This document shows positions 19,201 to 26,379 of a DNA stretch of 64,000 bases, piece by piece. The notes under the pieces were generated by a model. The model ran no database searches. It was not told the origin of the DNA and saw only the letters and a program-made list of their open reading frames with translations. The DNA is from Acidobacteriota bacterium (GTDB lineage: Bacteria; Acidobacteriota; Blastocatellia; Pyrinomonadales; Pyrinomonadaceae). Positions within the stretch are counted from its first letter, which is position 1; every line of letters begins with the position of its first letter. The position numbers were made by a program, and so were the translations under genes. The DNA is taken from NCBI GenBank assembly GCA_016713675.1, contig JADJOS010000001.1, positions 682,001-746,000 on the forward strand. The letters are read 5' to 3'.

Positions 19201-19447
19201 TGCCGTCATCGTTCGCCAGCGTCCGAGCACGGCCAACGACGTCGTCTTTATCACGATGGAGGACGAGACAGGCTATTCCAACTTCATCGTCATGCCCGAT
19301 ATTTTCGAGCGTTTTCGTTCCGTTATCGTATCGAGCGATTTTATGCTCATCCGCGGCAAGGCCGAGGAGGGCGGCATGATCAAAGCCTTGTTTTTCGAGC
19401 CGATAAATGCTTTTATAAGCAAAATACAGTCACACGATTTTCAGTAA
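16285..19447 (+). CDS. dnaE2: Error-prone DNA polymerase III alpha subunit DnaE2, one-base frameshift
   Basis: DnaE2 is the translesion polymerase of the ImuABC mutasome. The chosen ATG starts the PHP domain (MFYELHTRSAFSFLSSGSL). The polymerase active site shows PDIDIDLPSGDDR and, later, KVDLLGLGMM. After QHVYQK the frame shifts: an A6 run (17474-17479) has one base too many for the family reading QHVYQKYGERGAGMT. Removing it gives 1,053 residues, the normal DnaE2 length. The fault lies beyond the catalytic Asp pair, so the unrepaired product would be a truncated, probably inactive protein of about 428 residues. A second oddity is about 30 extra residues near 18748-18835 encoded by repeat-like DNA. 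Sequencing error is the likeliest cause of the shift; a real pseudogene cannot be excluded. Confidence 0.88.
18752..18827. repeat. dnaE2: Repeat-derived in-frame insertion within dnaE2
   Basis: Two adjacent palindromes lie inside the coding sequence: GCAGGCTGCCAGCTTGC (18752-18768), and an element bounded by CAGAACC (18790-18796) and GGTTCCTG (18814-18821) around GCGGTAGCGAC. They encode about 30 residues (beginning TAGCQLAIVPADPVR) where other DnaE2 proteins run directly from the VADEIV helix to the TSVEDLVRR segment. The reading frame is preserved. The protein should tolerate it as a surface loop before the helix-hairpin-helix region. Confidence 0.55.
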
Positions 19448-19453
19448 ATTATT

Positions 19454-20065
19454 ATGTGCGGACGGGCATCACAACGGGGAAAACGCGAGGATTTTCGGAA
19501 TTACGTCTACGAGTTCGACCCGCAGGGCGACCTTTTTCGCGGCAATATCAAACCGACACAGGACGTCGCCATCGTCATCAACGACCGCGACGCCGTCAAG
19601 ACGGTCGACGCCCGCTGGTGGTGCCAATTCGACGGCTCACGCGAGTGGAGCACCAAATACGCGACCTTCAACGCCAATATCGAGCGCCTTGAGACCAGCC
19701 CGATGTGGAAAAAGCTGCTCGTCTCAAAACGCTGCATCATGCCTGTCACGAGCTTTTACGAGTGGCCCGAAAAGGGCAAACCGCCCATCGAAATACGGGC
19801 CAATAACGGCCATCCGTTCGCCCTCGCCGGACTCTGGTCCAATTGGTACGACAACGGCGAACAGCGTCAGTCATTCGCCGTCATAACGACGCACGCCAAC
19901 GATTTTATGACCCAATACCACCGAGCCATGCCCGTCATCCTCGAAGACAAGGAGCTCCAAAAACTCTGGCTCCTCGAAGGCGGGATGGACATCCTGCGCG
20001 GATTCCAATGCGGCCTCACCGCCGAACCGCTGCCCGACAAGATCGAAAACGTCTACGAACAATAG
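19454..20065 (+). CDS. yedK: SRAP-domain DNA abasic-site crosslinking protein (YedK/HMCES-like)
   Basis: This 203-residue SOS-response-associated peptidase (SRAP) protein forms a covalent thiazolidine link through Cys2 with abasic sites in single-stranded DNA, shielding them from error-prone repair. The sequence starts MCGRASQRG, so Cys2 is exposed after Met removal, and shows ATFNANIERLET (Asn/Glu active-site region), CIMPVTSFYEWPEKG and the catalytic His in YHRAMPVIL. The usual motif is H.RMP, and here an Ala replaces the Arg. Only six bases separate it from dnaE2, placing it in the damage cassette. That co-location fits the role of SRAP proteins in damage tolerance. Confidence 0.93.
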   Translation: MCGRASQRGKREDFRNYVYEFDPQGDLFRGNIKPTQDVAIVINDRDAVKTVDARWWCQFDGSREWSTKYATFNANIERLETSPMWKKLLVSKRCIMPVTSFYEWPEKGKPPIEIRANNGHPFALAGLWSNWYDNGEQRQSFAVITTHANDFMTQYHRAMPVILEDKELQKLWLLEGGMDILRGFQCGLTAEPLPDKIENVYEQ

Positions 20066-20076
20066 ATCCAACGAAT

Positions 20077-20178
20077 CTGCGTCCTATGCGAAAATACCTG
20101 CGTCCTCTGCGAGGAATTCTTATTTAGTGATCTTTCCACGCAGAGAGCACAGAGACGGACGCCGAGGACGCGGAGACC
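20077..20178. repeat. Intergenic repeat hairpin 1 (GCAGAG-type units)
   Basis: The left arm consists of CTGCGTCC(T/C)(A/C)TGCGA-like units and the right arm of ACGCAGAG, GCACAGAG and GACGCGGAG-like units, making an imperfect stem of roughly 40 bases per side. It follows the SRAP gene and precedes sdhC. It belongs to the same class as the elements at 21078, 22992, 28734 and 32979. The remaining 20179-20272 shows no gene. Confidence 0.7.
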
Positions 20179-20272
20179 TCAAAAACTTGACTTAGACTCC
20201 GAATTCGCGTAAAACTTGAGCAGTTTTCCGAACAGACAATTCAATCCAATTCAGGCAAGTTGATCAGCGTCT

Positions 20273-21073
20273 ATGGCATCTAATCTGGTTTCGATCGAGC
20301 GGCGTAAATTTGGACAGACGATGCGTAAGGACAACTGGTGGGTCGCTCCGGTGCTGACCTTCATCGGCCTCGGGGCGTTCGTCGTCTATTCGACGTGGGC
20401 GGCATTTCAGGGCCAGCATTACACGTTTGGCAACTACCTGTCACCGTTCTATTCGCCAGAGTTATTCGGCAATTCGCCGCACGCTTTATTCGGCCCGCCG
20501 CCAAGCTGGCTGCCGTCGTGGCTGCCGTTCTCGCCCGCACTTTTGATCCTATGGGCTCCCGGCGGATTTCGGTTTACCTGTTATTACTATCGCGGTGCCT
20601 ATTACAAATCGATGTGGGCCGATCCGCCGGCATGTGCCGTCGGCGAGCCGCGTCACAACTACCGCGGCGAACGCAAATTCCCGCTCATTTTGCAGAACGT
20701 CCATCGCTATTTCCTGTATCTCGCACTCGCATTCCTGTTCTTTCTTGCTTATGACGCGTGGAACGCGATGTGGTTCGCGGGAGCCGACGGAAAACAGCAT
20801 TTCGGCGTCGGCGTCGGCACGATCGTTCTGACTGCGAACGTATTTTGCCTAGGGTTTTACACCTTGAGCTGCCACAGCCTACGTCACTTAGTCGGCGGTG
20901 CATGGGACATCTTGTCAAATAAACCCGTCCGCAAAAAAGCCTACGGCTGCGTCAGCGCGTTGAACAAACGTCACATGCTTTTCGCCTGGATCAGCTTATT
21001 TGTTGTTGGTTTTTCTGACATCTATGTTCGGCTCTGCTCGATGGGAATTTGGGCGGATTTTAGAATTTTCTAG
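20273..21073 (+). CDS. sdhC: Succinate dehydrogenase membrane anchor (SdhC, actinobacterial type)
   Basis: This 266-residue integral membrane protein precedes sdhA and sdhB and matches the size and layout of the single membrane-anchor subunit of mycobacterial-type Sdh1 complexes. About five hydrophobic segments are visible (near residues 25-45, 85-100, 145-165, 178-200 and 235-255). Conserved-looking His residues that could ligate haem or contact quinone occur in RHNYRGERK, QNVHRYFLYL and CHSLRHLVGG. It would anchor the flavoprotein and Fe-S subunits and pass electrons to menaquinone. The identity rests on context and topology more than on a strong motif. A repeat hairpin separates it from sdhA. 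Confidence 0.8.
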   Translation: MASNLVSIERRKFGQTMRKDNWWVAPVLTFIGLGAFVVYSTWAAFQGQHYTFGNYLSPFYSPELFGNSPHALFGPPPSWLPSWLPFSPALLILWAPGGFRFTCYYYRGAYYKSMWADPPACAVGEPRHNYRGERKFPLILQNVHRYFLYLALAFLFFLAYDAWNAMWFAGADGKQHFGVGVGTIVLTANVFCLGFYTLSCHSLRHLVGGAWDILSNKPVRKKAYGCVSALNKRHMLFAWISLFVVGFSDIYVRLCSMGIWADFRIF

Positions 21074-21077
21074 GAAG

Positions 21078-21165
21078 AATTCACCACAGAGTCACAGAGG
21101 ACACGGAGTGGTTGAATATGAATTATTGGTTTGCCTCTGTGCTCTCTGTGTCTCCGTGGTGAATT
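21078..21165. repeat. Intergenic repeat hairpin 2 (CACAGAG-type units) between sdhC and sdhA
   Basis: The ends are perfect inverted repeats, AATTCACCAC (21078-21087) and GTGGTGAATT (21156-21165). Inside, the left arm continues with AGAGTCACAGAGGACACGGAG-like 9-base units and the right arm with CCTCTGTGCTCTCTGTGTCT. The whole 99-base gap between sdhC and sdhA is essentially this hairpin, ending just before the sdhA ATG at 21173. Confidence 0.8.
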
Positions 21166-21172
21166 GATCTAA

Positions 21173-22981
21173 ATGGACTATCCAATTTTTGAACACGACG
21201 TTCTCGTTATCGGTGCCGGCGGTGCCGGGCTTCGGGCTGCTATTGAGGCTTCGGCGGCCGGCGTCAGCGTCGGGTTGATCTGCAAATCTTTGCTCGGCAA
21301 GGCACACACCGTCATGGCCGAGGGCGGAATGGCGGCGGCGATGGGAAATGTTGACGACCGCGACAATTGGAAGGTGCATTTCACCGACACAATGCGCGGC
21401 GGCCAGTACGTCAACAACTGGCGCATGGCCGAGCTTCACGCCAAAGAAGCACCGGAACGCGTCCGCGAACTCGAAGCCTGGGGTGCCGTTTTCGATCGTA
21501 CAAAAGACGGCAAGATCCTCCAGCGAAACTTCGGCGGCCATCGATATCCTCGCCTCGCTCACGTCGGCGACCGCACCGGACTCGAATTGATAAGAACTTT
21601 ACAAGACCACGGCATCCACCAAGGCATCGAGGTCTATATGGAGGTAACTGTCCTCACTCTGCTCAAGGATGGCGACCGCGTCATCGGCTGTCTCGCCTAC
21701 GAACGCGAACACGGACGTTTCCGTATTTTTAAGGGAAAAGCCGTCATTCTCGCGACCGGCGGCGTCGGCCGTGCGTACAAGATCACCTCGAACAGCTGGG
21801 AAGGTACGGGCGACGGACACGCACTCGCATACGACGCCGGAGCCGAACTGATCGATATGGAGTTCCTGCAATTCCATCCGACCGGCATGGTATGGCCGCC
21901 GAGTGTTCGCGGCATTTTGGTCACTGAAGGCGTCCGCGGCGAAGGCGGCATTTTGCTCAACAGCGAAGGCAAACGCTTCATGTTCGACGACATTCCGGAC
22001 AACTACAAAGATCAGACGTCCGACACCGAAGAAGAAGGCTGGCGATATGTGACCGGCGACAAGAATGCCCGACGTCCGCCCGAATTGCTTACGCGCGACC
22101 ACGTCGCCCGATGTATAGTCCGCGAAGTAAAGGCCGGACGCGGTTCGCCGCACGGAGGCGTGTTCCTCGATATCGCCTGGATCAAGGAAAAGATCCAGAA
22201 CGCACCCGAGCACATCAAAAAGAAATTGCCGAGTATGTATCACCAGTTCAAGCAATTGGCGAATCTCGACATCACGACGACGCCGATGGAGGTCGGCCCG
22301 ACCACGCATTACGTGATGGGCGGTATCCGTGTTGACGCCGACACGCAGGCCTCGACCGTTCCGGGCCTCTTCGCCGCAGGCGAATGCGCTGCCGGCATCA
22401 ACGGGGCCAATCGTCTCGGCGGAAATTCGCTGTCCGACCTGATCGTTTTCGGCAAACGTGCGGGCGAATACGCCGCGATCTTTGCTCAGGAAAACGCACA
22501 CGGCACGCTCGACAAGGGCCAGATCGAACAAGCGGCCAGAGCCGCACTCGAACCGTTCGAACGCGAAGGCGGCGAAAATCCGTACGCCATCCAGCATGAT
22601 CTGCAGGAAATGATGCAGGCGAATGTCGGCATCGTTCGCACACAAGAAGAGATGATCGAGGCTCTTAACGGTCTCGACATTCTACGCAATCGAGCTGCAA
22701 GGACATTCGTGCCGGGCAATATAGATTTCAATCCCGGCTGGCATACGGCTCTCGACCTGCACAATCTGCTGGTCGTCAGTGAGGCCATAGCACGCGCCGC
22801 GATCGAACGAAAAGAAAGCCGCGGCGGCCATTTCCGCGACGATTTCCCGGGCAAAGACCCCGAGTTTGCAAAATTCAACTACTCCCTCAAAAAATCAGCC
22901 GACGGCGGAATGGAGATCCAAAAGGTCCCGATCCCCGAAATGCCGGCCGAGCTAAAAGCGATCATTGAAGAAATGGGTTAG
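21173..22981 (+). CDS. sdhA: Succinate dehydrogenase flavoprotein subunit
   Basis: This 602-residue FAD enzyme oxidises succinate to fumarate in complex II (or the reverse in fumarate reductase). FAD binding is shown by VLVIGAGGAGLRAAI at residues 10-24, the covalent-FAD region KAHTVMAEGGMAA with His45, and GGHRYPRLAHVGDRTG. The substrate region includes EFLQFHPTGMVWPPS and HYVMGGIRVD, and the C-terminal FAD contact is ECAAGINGANRLGGNSL. Everything needed for activity is present. It is co-directional with sdhC and sdhB, and the type with one long anchor subunit resembles the Sdh1 enzyme of mycobacteria. Direction of catalysis cannot be told from sequence. Confidence 0.96.
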   Translation: MDYPIFEHDVLVIGAGGAGLRAAIEASAAGVSVGLICKSLLGKAHTVMAEGGMAAAMGNVDDRDNWKVHFTDTMRGGQYVNNWRMAELHAKEAPERVRELEAWGAVFDRTKDGKILQRNFGGHRYPRLAHVGDRTGLELIRTLQDHGIHQGIEVYMEVTVLTLLKDGDRVIGCLAYEREHGRFRIFKGKAVILATGGVGRAYKITSNSWEGTGDGHALAYDAGAELIDMEFLQFHPTGMVWPPSVRGILVTEGVRGEGGILLNSEGKRFMFDDIPDNYKDQTSDTEEEGWRYVTGDKNARRPPELLTRDHVARCIVREVKAGRGSPHGGVFLDIAWIKEKIQNAPEHIKKKLPSMYHQFKQLANLDITTTPMEVGPTTHYVMGGIRVDADTQASTVPGLFAAGECAAGINGANRLGGNSLSDLIVFGKRAGEYAAIFAQENAHGTLDKGQIEQAARAALEPFEREGGENPYAIQHDLQEMMQANVGIVRTQEEMIEALNGLDILRNRAARTFVPGNIDFNPGWHTALDLHNLLVVSEAIARAAIERKESRGGHFRDDFPGKDPEFAKFNYSLKKSADGGMEIQKVPIPEMPAELKAIIEEMG

Positions 22982-22991
22982 AGGAATTGAA

Positions 22992-23139
22992 CCGCAGAAA
23001 CGCGGAGACGCAGAGTCATTTCAAACAGGATGAACAGGATTTATGGGATGAGAAAGAAATGTCCGTCAATATCTAATTTAACTCGTCCATCCTGTCTATC
23101 CTGTTAAATAAACGGCTCTGCGTCTCCGCGTCTTTGCGG
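22992..23139. repeat. Nested intergenic repeat hairpin 3 between sdhA and sdhB
   Basis: The outer arms (22992-23015 and 23116-23139) are GCAGAG-type and complementary at 22 of 24 positions. Inside them an independent pair, AACAGGATGAACAGGAT (23024-23040) and ATCCTGTCTATCCTGTT (23089-23105), is complementary at 15 of 17. The element therefore nests two repeat families, one with 8-9 base GCGGAGAC units and one with 9-base AACAGGATG units. It fills the sdhA-sdhB gap. Confidence 0.85.
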
Positions 23140-23149
23140 TAGAGTAACT

Positions 23150-23893
23150 ATGAAAAAAGCGACATTCAGTATCAGACGCGGCGGTCGCGAGACGGCGAAA
23201 ATGGTCGACTATCAGACCGAGGTCACCGAAGGTATGGTCGTGCTCGACGCCGTGCATCAGATCCAGTCCGAGTCGGCTCCGGACCTCGCCTGCCGTTGGA
23301 ACTGCAAGGCCGGAAAATGCGGTTCGTGCTCTGCCGAGATCAACGGCATGCCCAAATTGATGTGTATGACGCGGCTCGACACTATCCCACTCGACCAGCC
23401 CGTCACGATCGAACCGATGCGTGCTTTTCCGCCTGTCAAAGATCTGATCACGGACGTTTCGTGGAATTATGAGGTCAAAAAGCGCATCAAGAAATTCAAG
23501 CCGCGAACGCCCGACGCCGAGGACGGCAGCTGGCGAATGCAGCAGGAGGACGTCGACCGCGTTCAGGAATTTCGCAAGTGTATCGAGTGTTATCTCTGTC
23601 AGGACGTTTGCCACGTTCTTCGTGATCACGCGAAACACGACGAATTCATCGGCCCGCGTTTCCTGGTTTATTCCGCCGCACTCGAGATGCACCCGCTCGA
23701 CACCGAGAACCGCACCGAGGATCTCAAGGATCTTTTTGGCATCGGCTACTGCAACATCACAAAATGCTGCACGAAGGTTTGCCCTGAGGGCATTACGATC
23801 ACCGATAATGCTATCATTCCGCTTAAGGAACGTGTGGTCGACGAGCACTACGATCCGCTCAAAAAGCTCGTAAAGCTGTTTAGAAAGAAATGA
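23150..23893 (+). CDS. sdhB: Succinate dehydrogenase iron-sulfur subunit
   Basis: This 247-residue protein carries electrons from the flavin to the membrane anchor. The N-terminal ferredoxin domain has the [2Fe-2S] cysteines in CRWNCKAGKCGSC and KLMCMTRL. The C-terminal domain has CIECYLCQDVCHV and YCNITKCCTKVCPEGI for the [4Fe-4S] and [3Fe-4S] centres. The length is normal. Its TGA overlaps the ATG of the next small membrane-protein gene (23890-23893), so that gene is translated with sdhB. Confidence 0.96.
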   Translation: MKKATFSIRRGGRETAKMVDYQTEVTEGMVVLDAVHQIQSESAPDLACRWNCKAGKCGSCSAEINGMPKLMCMTRLDTIPLDQPVTIEPMRAFPPVKDLITDVSWNYEVKKRIKKFKPRTPDAEDGSWRMQQEDVDRVQEFRKCIECYLCQDVCHVLRDHAKHDEFIGPRFLVYSAALEMHPLDTENRTEDLKDLFGIGYCNITKCCTKVCPEGITITDNAIIPLKERVVDEHYDPLKKLVKLFRKK

Positions 23894-24174
23894 GATATAC
23901 CCCCGAAGTTTGGGCCGCAAAACGGGCAAAAGGCATCTGGCGTTTTCTGCTGTTTGACGGGATCTTGATCACCGGCGGCCCGTTCGCCGTGATCCTGCAG
24001 GTTGTAGGTTATTTCCTTTTTCCCGGCGAAGCTCAATCATTCGGACAATATTTCGCCGATTCGACCACTTGGCTCAGATTCATGCTTCACGGAACGCTGT
24101 TTGGGCTTATAATGGGATTTATCAATTGGCGTCGAAATGAACGCGAATTTACTACTCAAAACACGGGGAAATAA
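23890..24174 (+). CDS. Small two-helix membrane protein coupled to sdhB
   Basis: I do not recognise a family for this 94-residue protein. It has a short basic N-terminus, two hydrophobic segments (about residues 19-44 and 62-78) and a charged tail (INWRRNEREFTTQNTGK). Its ATG overlaps the sdhB stop codon in an ATGA arrangement, so it should be made in step with the Fe-S subunit. This suggests an accessory or stabilising membrane subunit of complex II, comparable in size to small anchor subunits elsewhere, but nothing in the sequence proves it. Confidence 0.8.
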   Translation: MRYTPEVWAAKRAKGIWRFLLFDGILITGGPFAVILQVVGYFLFPGEAQSFGQYFADSTTWLRFMLHGTLFGLIMGFINWRRNEREFTTQNTGK

Positions 24175-24183
24175 AAGGCATTT

Positions 24184-24663
24184 ATGTTCGAACTAAAACC
24201 TCTGTCATCCGACGCTGTGCCGGCCGCACTCGAAAAAGCGAACCGGTATCGGCTGCTGAACGAACCCGGTGCGGCCGAGAGCATTTATCTGGATATTCTC
24301 GAGATCGAACCTGAAAATCAAGAGGCAACCAAAAACATCGTCCTTGCGATGAGCGACCGTTTTGGCAAAGACTATGCCATCGGCGACGCCCGCATTACCG
24401 AATACATCACGCGGATCAAGAGTGATTACGAACGCTCATACTATACGGGCATCATGTACGAACGCCGCGGCAAGGCCGAACTCGCCCGCGGCGGCGTCGG
24501 TGCATACGAGCTTTTTCGGCAAGCGATGGACTGTTTCGAAACCGCCGAATCAATGCGGCCGGCCGGCCGTGACGACGCGATCTTGCGTTGGAATGGCTGC
24601 GTCCGCATCATCAAGCGAAACAACCTCGGACCTCGCGATATGCCGCACGATTTTCTTGAATAA
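24184..24663 (+). CDS. TPR-like protein of unknown function
   Basis: This 159-residue soluble protein has helical pairs resembling tetratricopeptide repeats: EKANRYRLLNEPGAAESIYLDILEIEPENQEA near the N-terminus and an ELFRQAMDCFETAESMRP unit near residue 120. There is no signal peptide or catalytic motif. It begins nine bases after the small membrane gene and is probably the last gene of the sdh transcript before yegP. A role in complex assembly or protein-protein contacts is a guess from fold and position only. Confidence 0.75.
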   Translation: MFELKPLSSDAVPAALEKANRYRLLNEPGAAESIYLDILEIEPENQEATKNIVLAMSDRFGKDYAIGDARITEYITRIKSDYERSYYTGIMYERRGKAELARGGVGAYELFRQAMDCFETAESMRPAGRDDAILRWNGCVRIIKRNNLGPRDMPHDFLE

Positions 24664-24765
24664 CATAGGTTGCGAGGCTGCAAAAGGTGTGCGATATTTT
24701 ACACGCGGTTTGGACGCACATTTTCAAAAGTTGTATTTCTATCAATTAGTAAAGGAGACAATAAA

Positions 24766-25095
24766 ATGGCTGGGAAATTTGAACTAAAAGTATCGAAAAA
24801 TGGTAAGTATCATTTTAATCTCTTGGCAGGAAACGGTCAGATCATCCTTTCGTCTGAAATGTATGAATCAAAATCCGCCGCCGAGAACGGAATTGCTTCG
24901 GTCTCGAAGAATGCCGCTGACGAAGGCCGCTTTGAGCGCCGCGAGTCGGCCAAGGGTGATCCGTATTTTGTCATAAAGGCAGGAAACGGCCAAGAGATCG
25001 GCCGCAGCGAAATGTATTCGTCGAAAGCATCGATGGAGAACGGCATCGCTTCGGTAATGAAAAATGCTCCGGGTGCCGAAACCGTCGAGGCATAG
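24766..25095 (+). CDS. yegP: YegP-like DUF1508 protein
   Basis: This 109-residue protein consists of two tandem DUF1508 repeats: GKFELKVSKNGKYHFNLLAGNGQII...SEMYESKSAAENGIASV, and a second unit with YFVIKAGNGQEI and SEMYSSKASMENGIASV. The repeats suggest a pseudo-symmetric beta-rich fold, as in E. coli YegP, whose role is unknown. The ATG follows an excellent ribosome-binding site (AAAGGAG, 24751-24757), which is why a longer upstream in-frame extension was rejected. Confidence 0.93.
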   Translation: MAGKFELKVSKNGKYHFNLLAGNGQIILSSEMYESKSAAENGIASVSKNAADEGRFERRESAKGDPYFVIKAGNGQEIGRSEMYSSKASMENGIASVMKNAPGAETVEA

Positions 25096-25109
25096 ACTTC
25101 TTAAAACCA

Positions 25110-25186
25110 CTAACCGCGAAACACGCGAAAGAAACTAAAAAGAGTTGTTTCTGATTTTTAGTATTTTTCGCGTGTTTCGCGGTTAG
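25110..25186. repeat. Intergenic repeat hairpin 4 (GCGAAACAC-type units)
   Basis: Arms 25110-25141 and 25155-25186 are complementary at about 30 of 32 positions. The arm is built from CTAACCGCGAAACACGCGAAA and a short A-rich tail, i.e. 8-9 base degenerate units, with a 13-base loop. It lies between yegP and namZ. Such a long stem could terminate or stabilise transcripts. Confidence 0.85.
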
Positions 25187-25196
25187 ATTCTTTAAT

Positions 25197-26373
25197 ATGA
25201 CCAGAACAAGACTCGGCGTCGAACGCCTCCTCAGCGACAAGATTGATCTCATTCGCGGACAGCGGATCGGGCTCGTGTGCAATCAGGCATCCGTTTTGCC
25301 CGATACTTTCGTACATGCCGCTGACGCATTTGGCGAGCGCGGCGAATTCGAACTGACGACGCTCTTCGGCCCGCAGCACGGAATTCGAGGTGACGTTCAG
25401 GACAACATGATCGAGACGCCGCACTCCGTCGATGAGCGTACGGGCCGCATGGTCTATTCGCTCTACAGCGAGACGCGCGTGCCGACCGAAGAGATGGTCC
25501 GCGATATCGACACATTCGTCGTCGATCTGCAGGACGTCGGCTGCCGCATCTATACGTTCGTCTACACCATGGCAAACTGCATGCGTGCGGCGAAACAGTT
25601 TGGGAAAAAGGTGGTCGTCTGCGACCGGCCTAATCCGATCAACGGCAACGCCATCGAAGGCAACATCACCGAGCACGAGTTCAGATCGTTCGTCGGCCAG
25701 TTCGAGACTACCGACGCGGCACGGTATGACCATCGGCGAACTCGCCAGGATGTTCAACGAACATTTCGGCATCGGCTGCGACCTAGAGGTCGTCGAGATG
25801 GAAGGTTGGACACGCGAAATGTGGGGCGATGAGACCGGTTTGCAATGGATCTTGCCCTCGCCAAACATCCCGACGGTCGATACCTGCGTCGTCTTTCCCG
25901 CAACCGTCCACATCGAGGGCACCGAACTCAGCGAAGGCCGCGGTACGACACGCGTTTTCGAGCTGAACGGCGCACCGTTCATCGACCCGTACGATTGGGT
26001 CCGCGAGCTCGACAGCTTTAACTTTGCCGGCGTTAAGTTTCGCCACGTCTTTTTCCGCCCGACATTCCAAAAGTGGGCCGAGCGAACCTGCGGCGGCGTC
26101 CAGATCCACGTCACCGACCGCGAGGCATTTACGCCCGTCATCGTCGGGATCGCCATCATAAAGACGGCCTACGACATGTACACCGAGCATTTCCAGTGGA
26201 AACAGGAAGCGTACGAATACGTCTATGACGTTAACCCATTCGACGTCGTCTGCGGCACCGACAAGATCCGCAAACAGATCGAGAACGGTGTAGCTCTTAA
26301 CGAGATCGAATCGGATTGGGCCGATGGTTTGGCGGCATTCCGTGAGGCAAGAAAGCCGTATCTGCTTTATTGA
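25197..26373 (+). CDS. namZ: NamZ-like exo-N-acetylmuramidase (DUF1343), one-base frameshift
   Basis: The DUF1343/NamZ family contains exo-beta-N-acetylmuramidases acting on peptidoglycan-derived sugars. N-terminal half: RIGLVCNQASVLPD, LTTLFGPQHGIRGDVQ, VVDLQDVGCRIYTFVYTM and VVCDRPNPING. C-terminal half: GMTIGELARMFNEHF, GLQWILPSPNIPT and SEGRGTTRVFE. The halves are in different frames. Dropping one base near 25707 restores FELPTRHGMTIGELA, the expected family sequence, and a 391-residue protein of normal length. No signal peptide is apparent, suggesting a cytoplasmic recycling role. Unrepaired, the gene would encode a truncated protein of about 211 residues. Sequencing error is the simplest explanation. 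Confidence 0.85.
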
Positions 26374-26379
26374 TAAGTT

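Noticed and set aside
20077..23139. CRISPR array
   Set aside because: The short units are degenerate, 7-10 bases long and arranged as hairpin arms without unique spacers; no cas gene is present.
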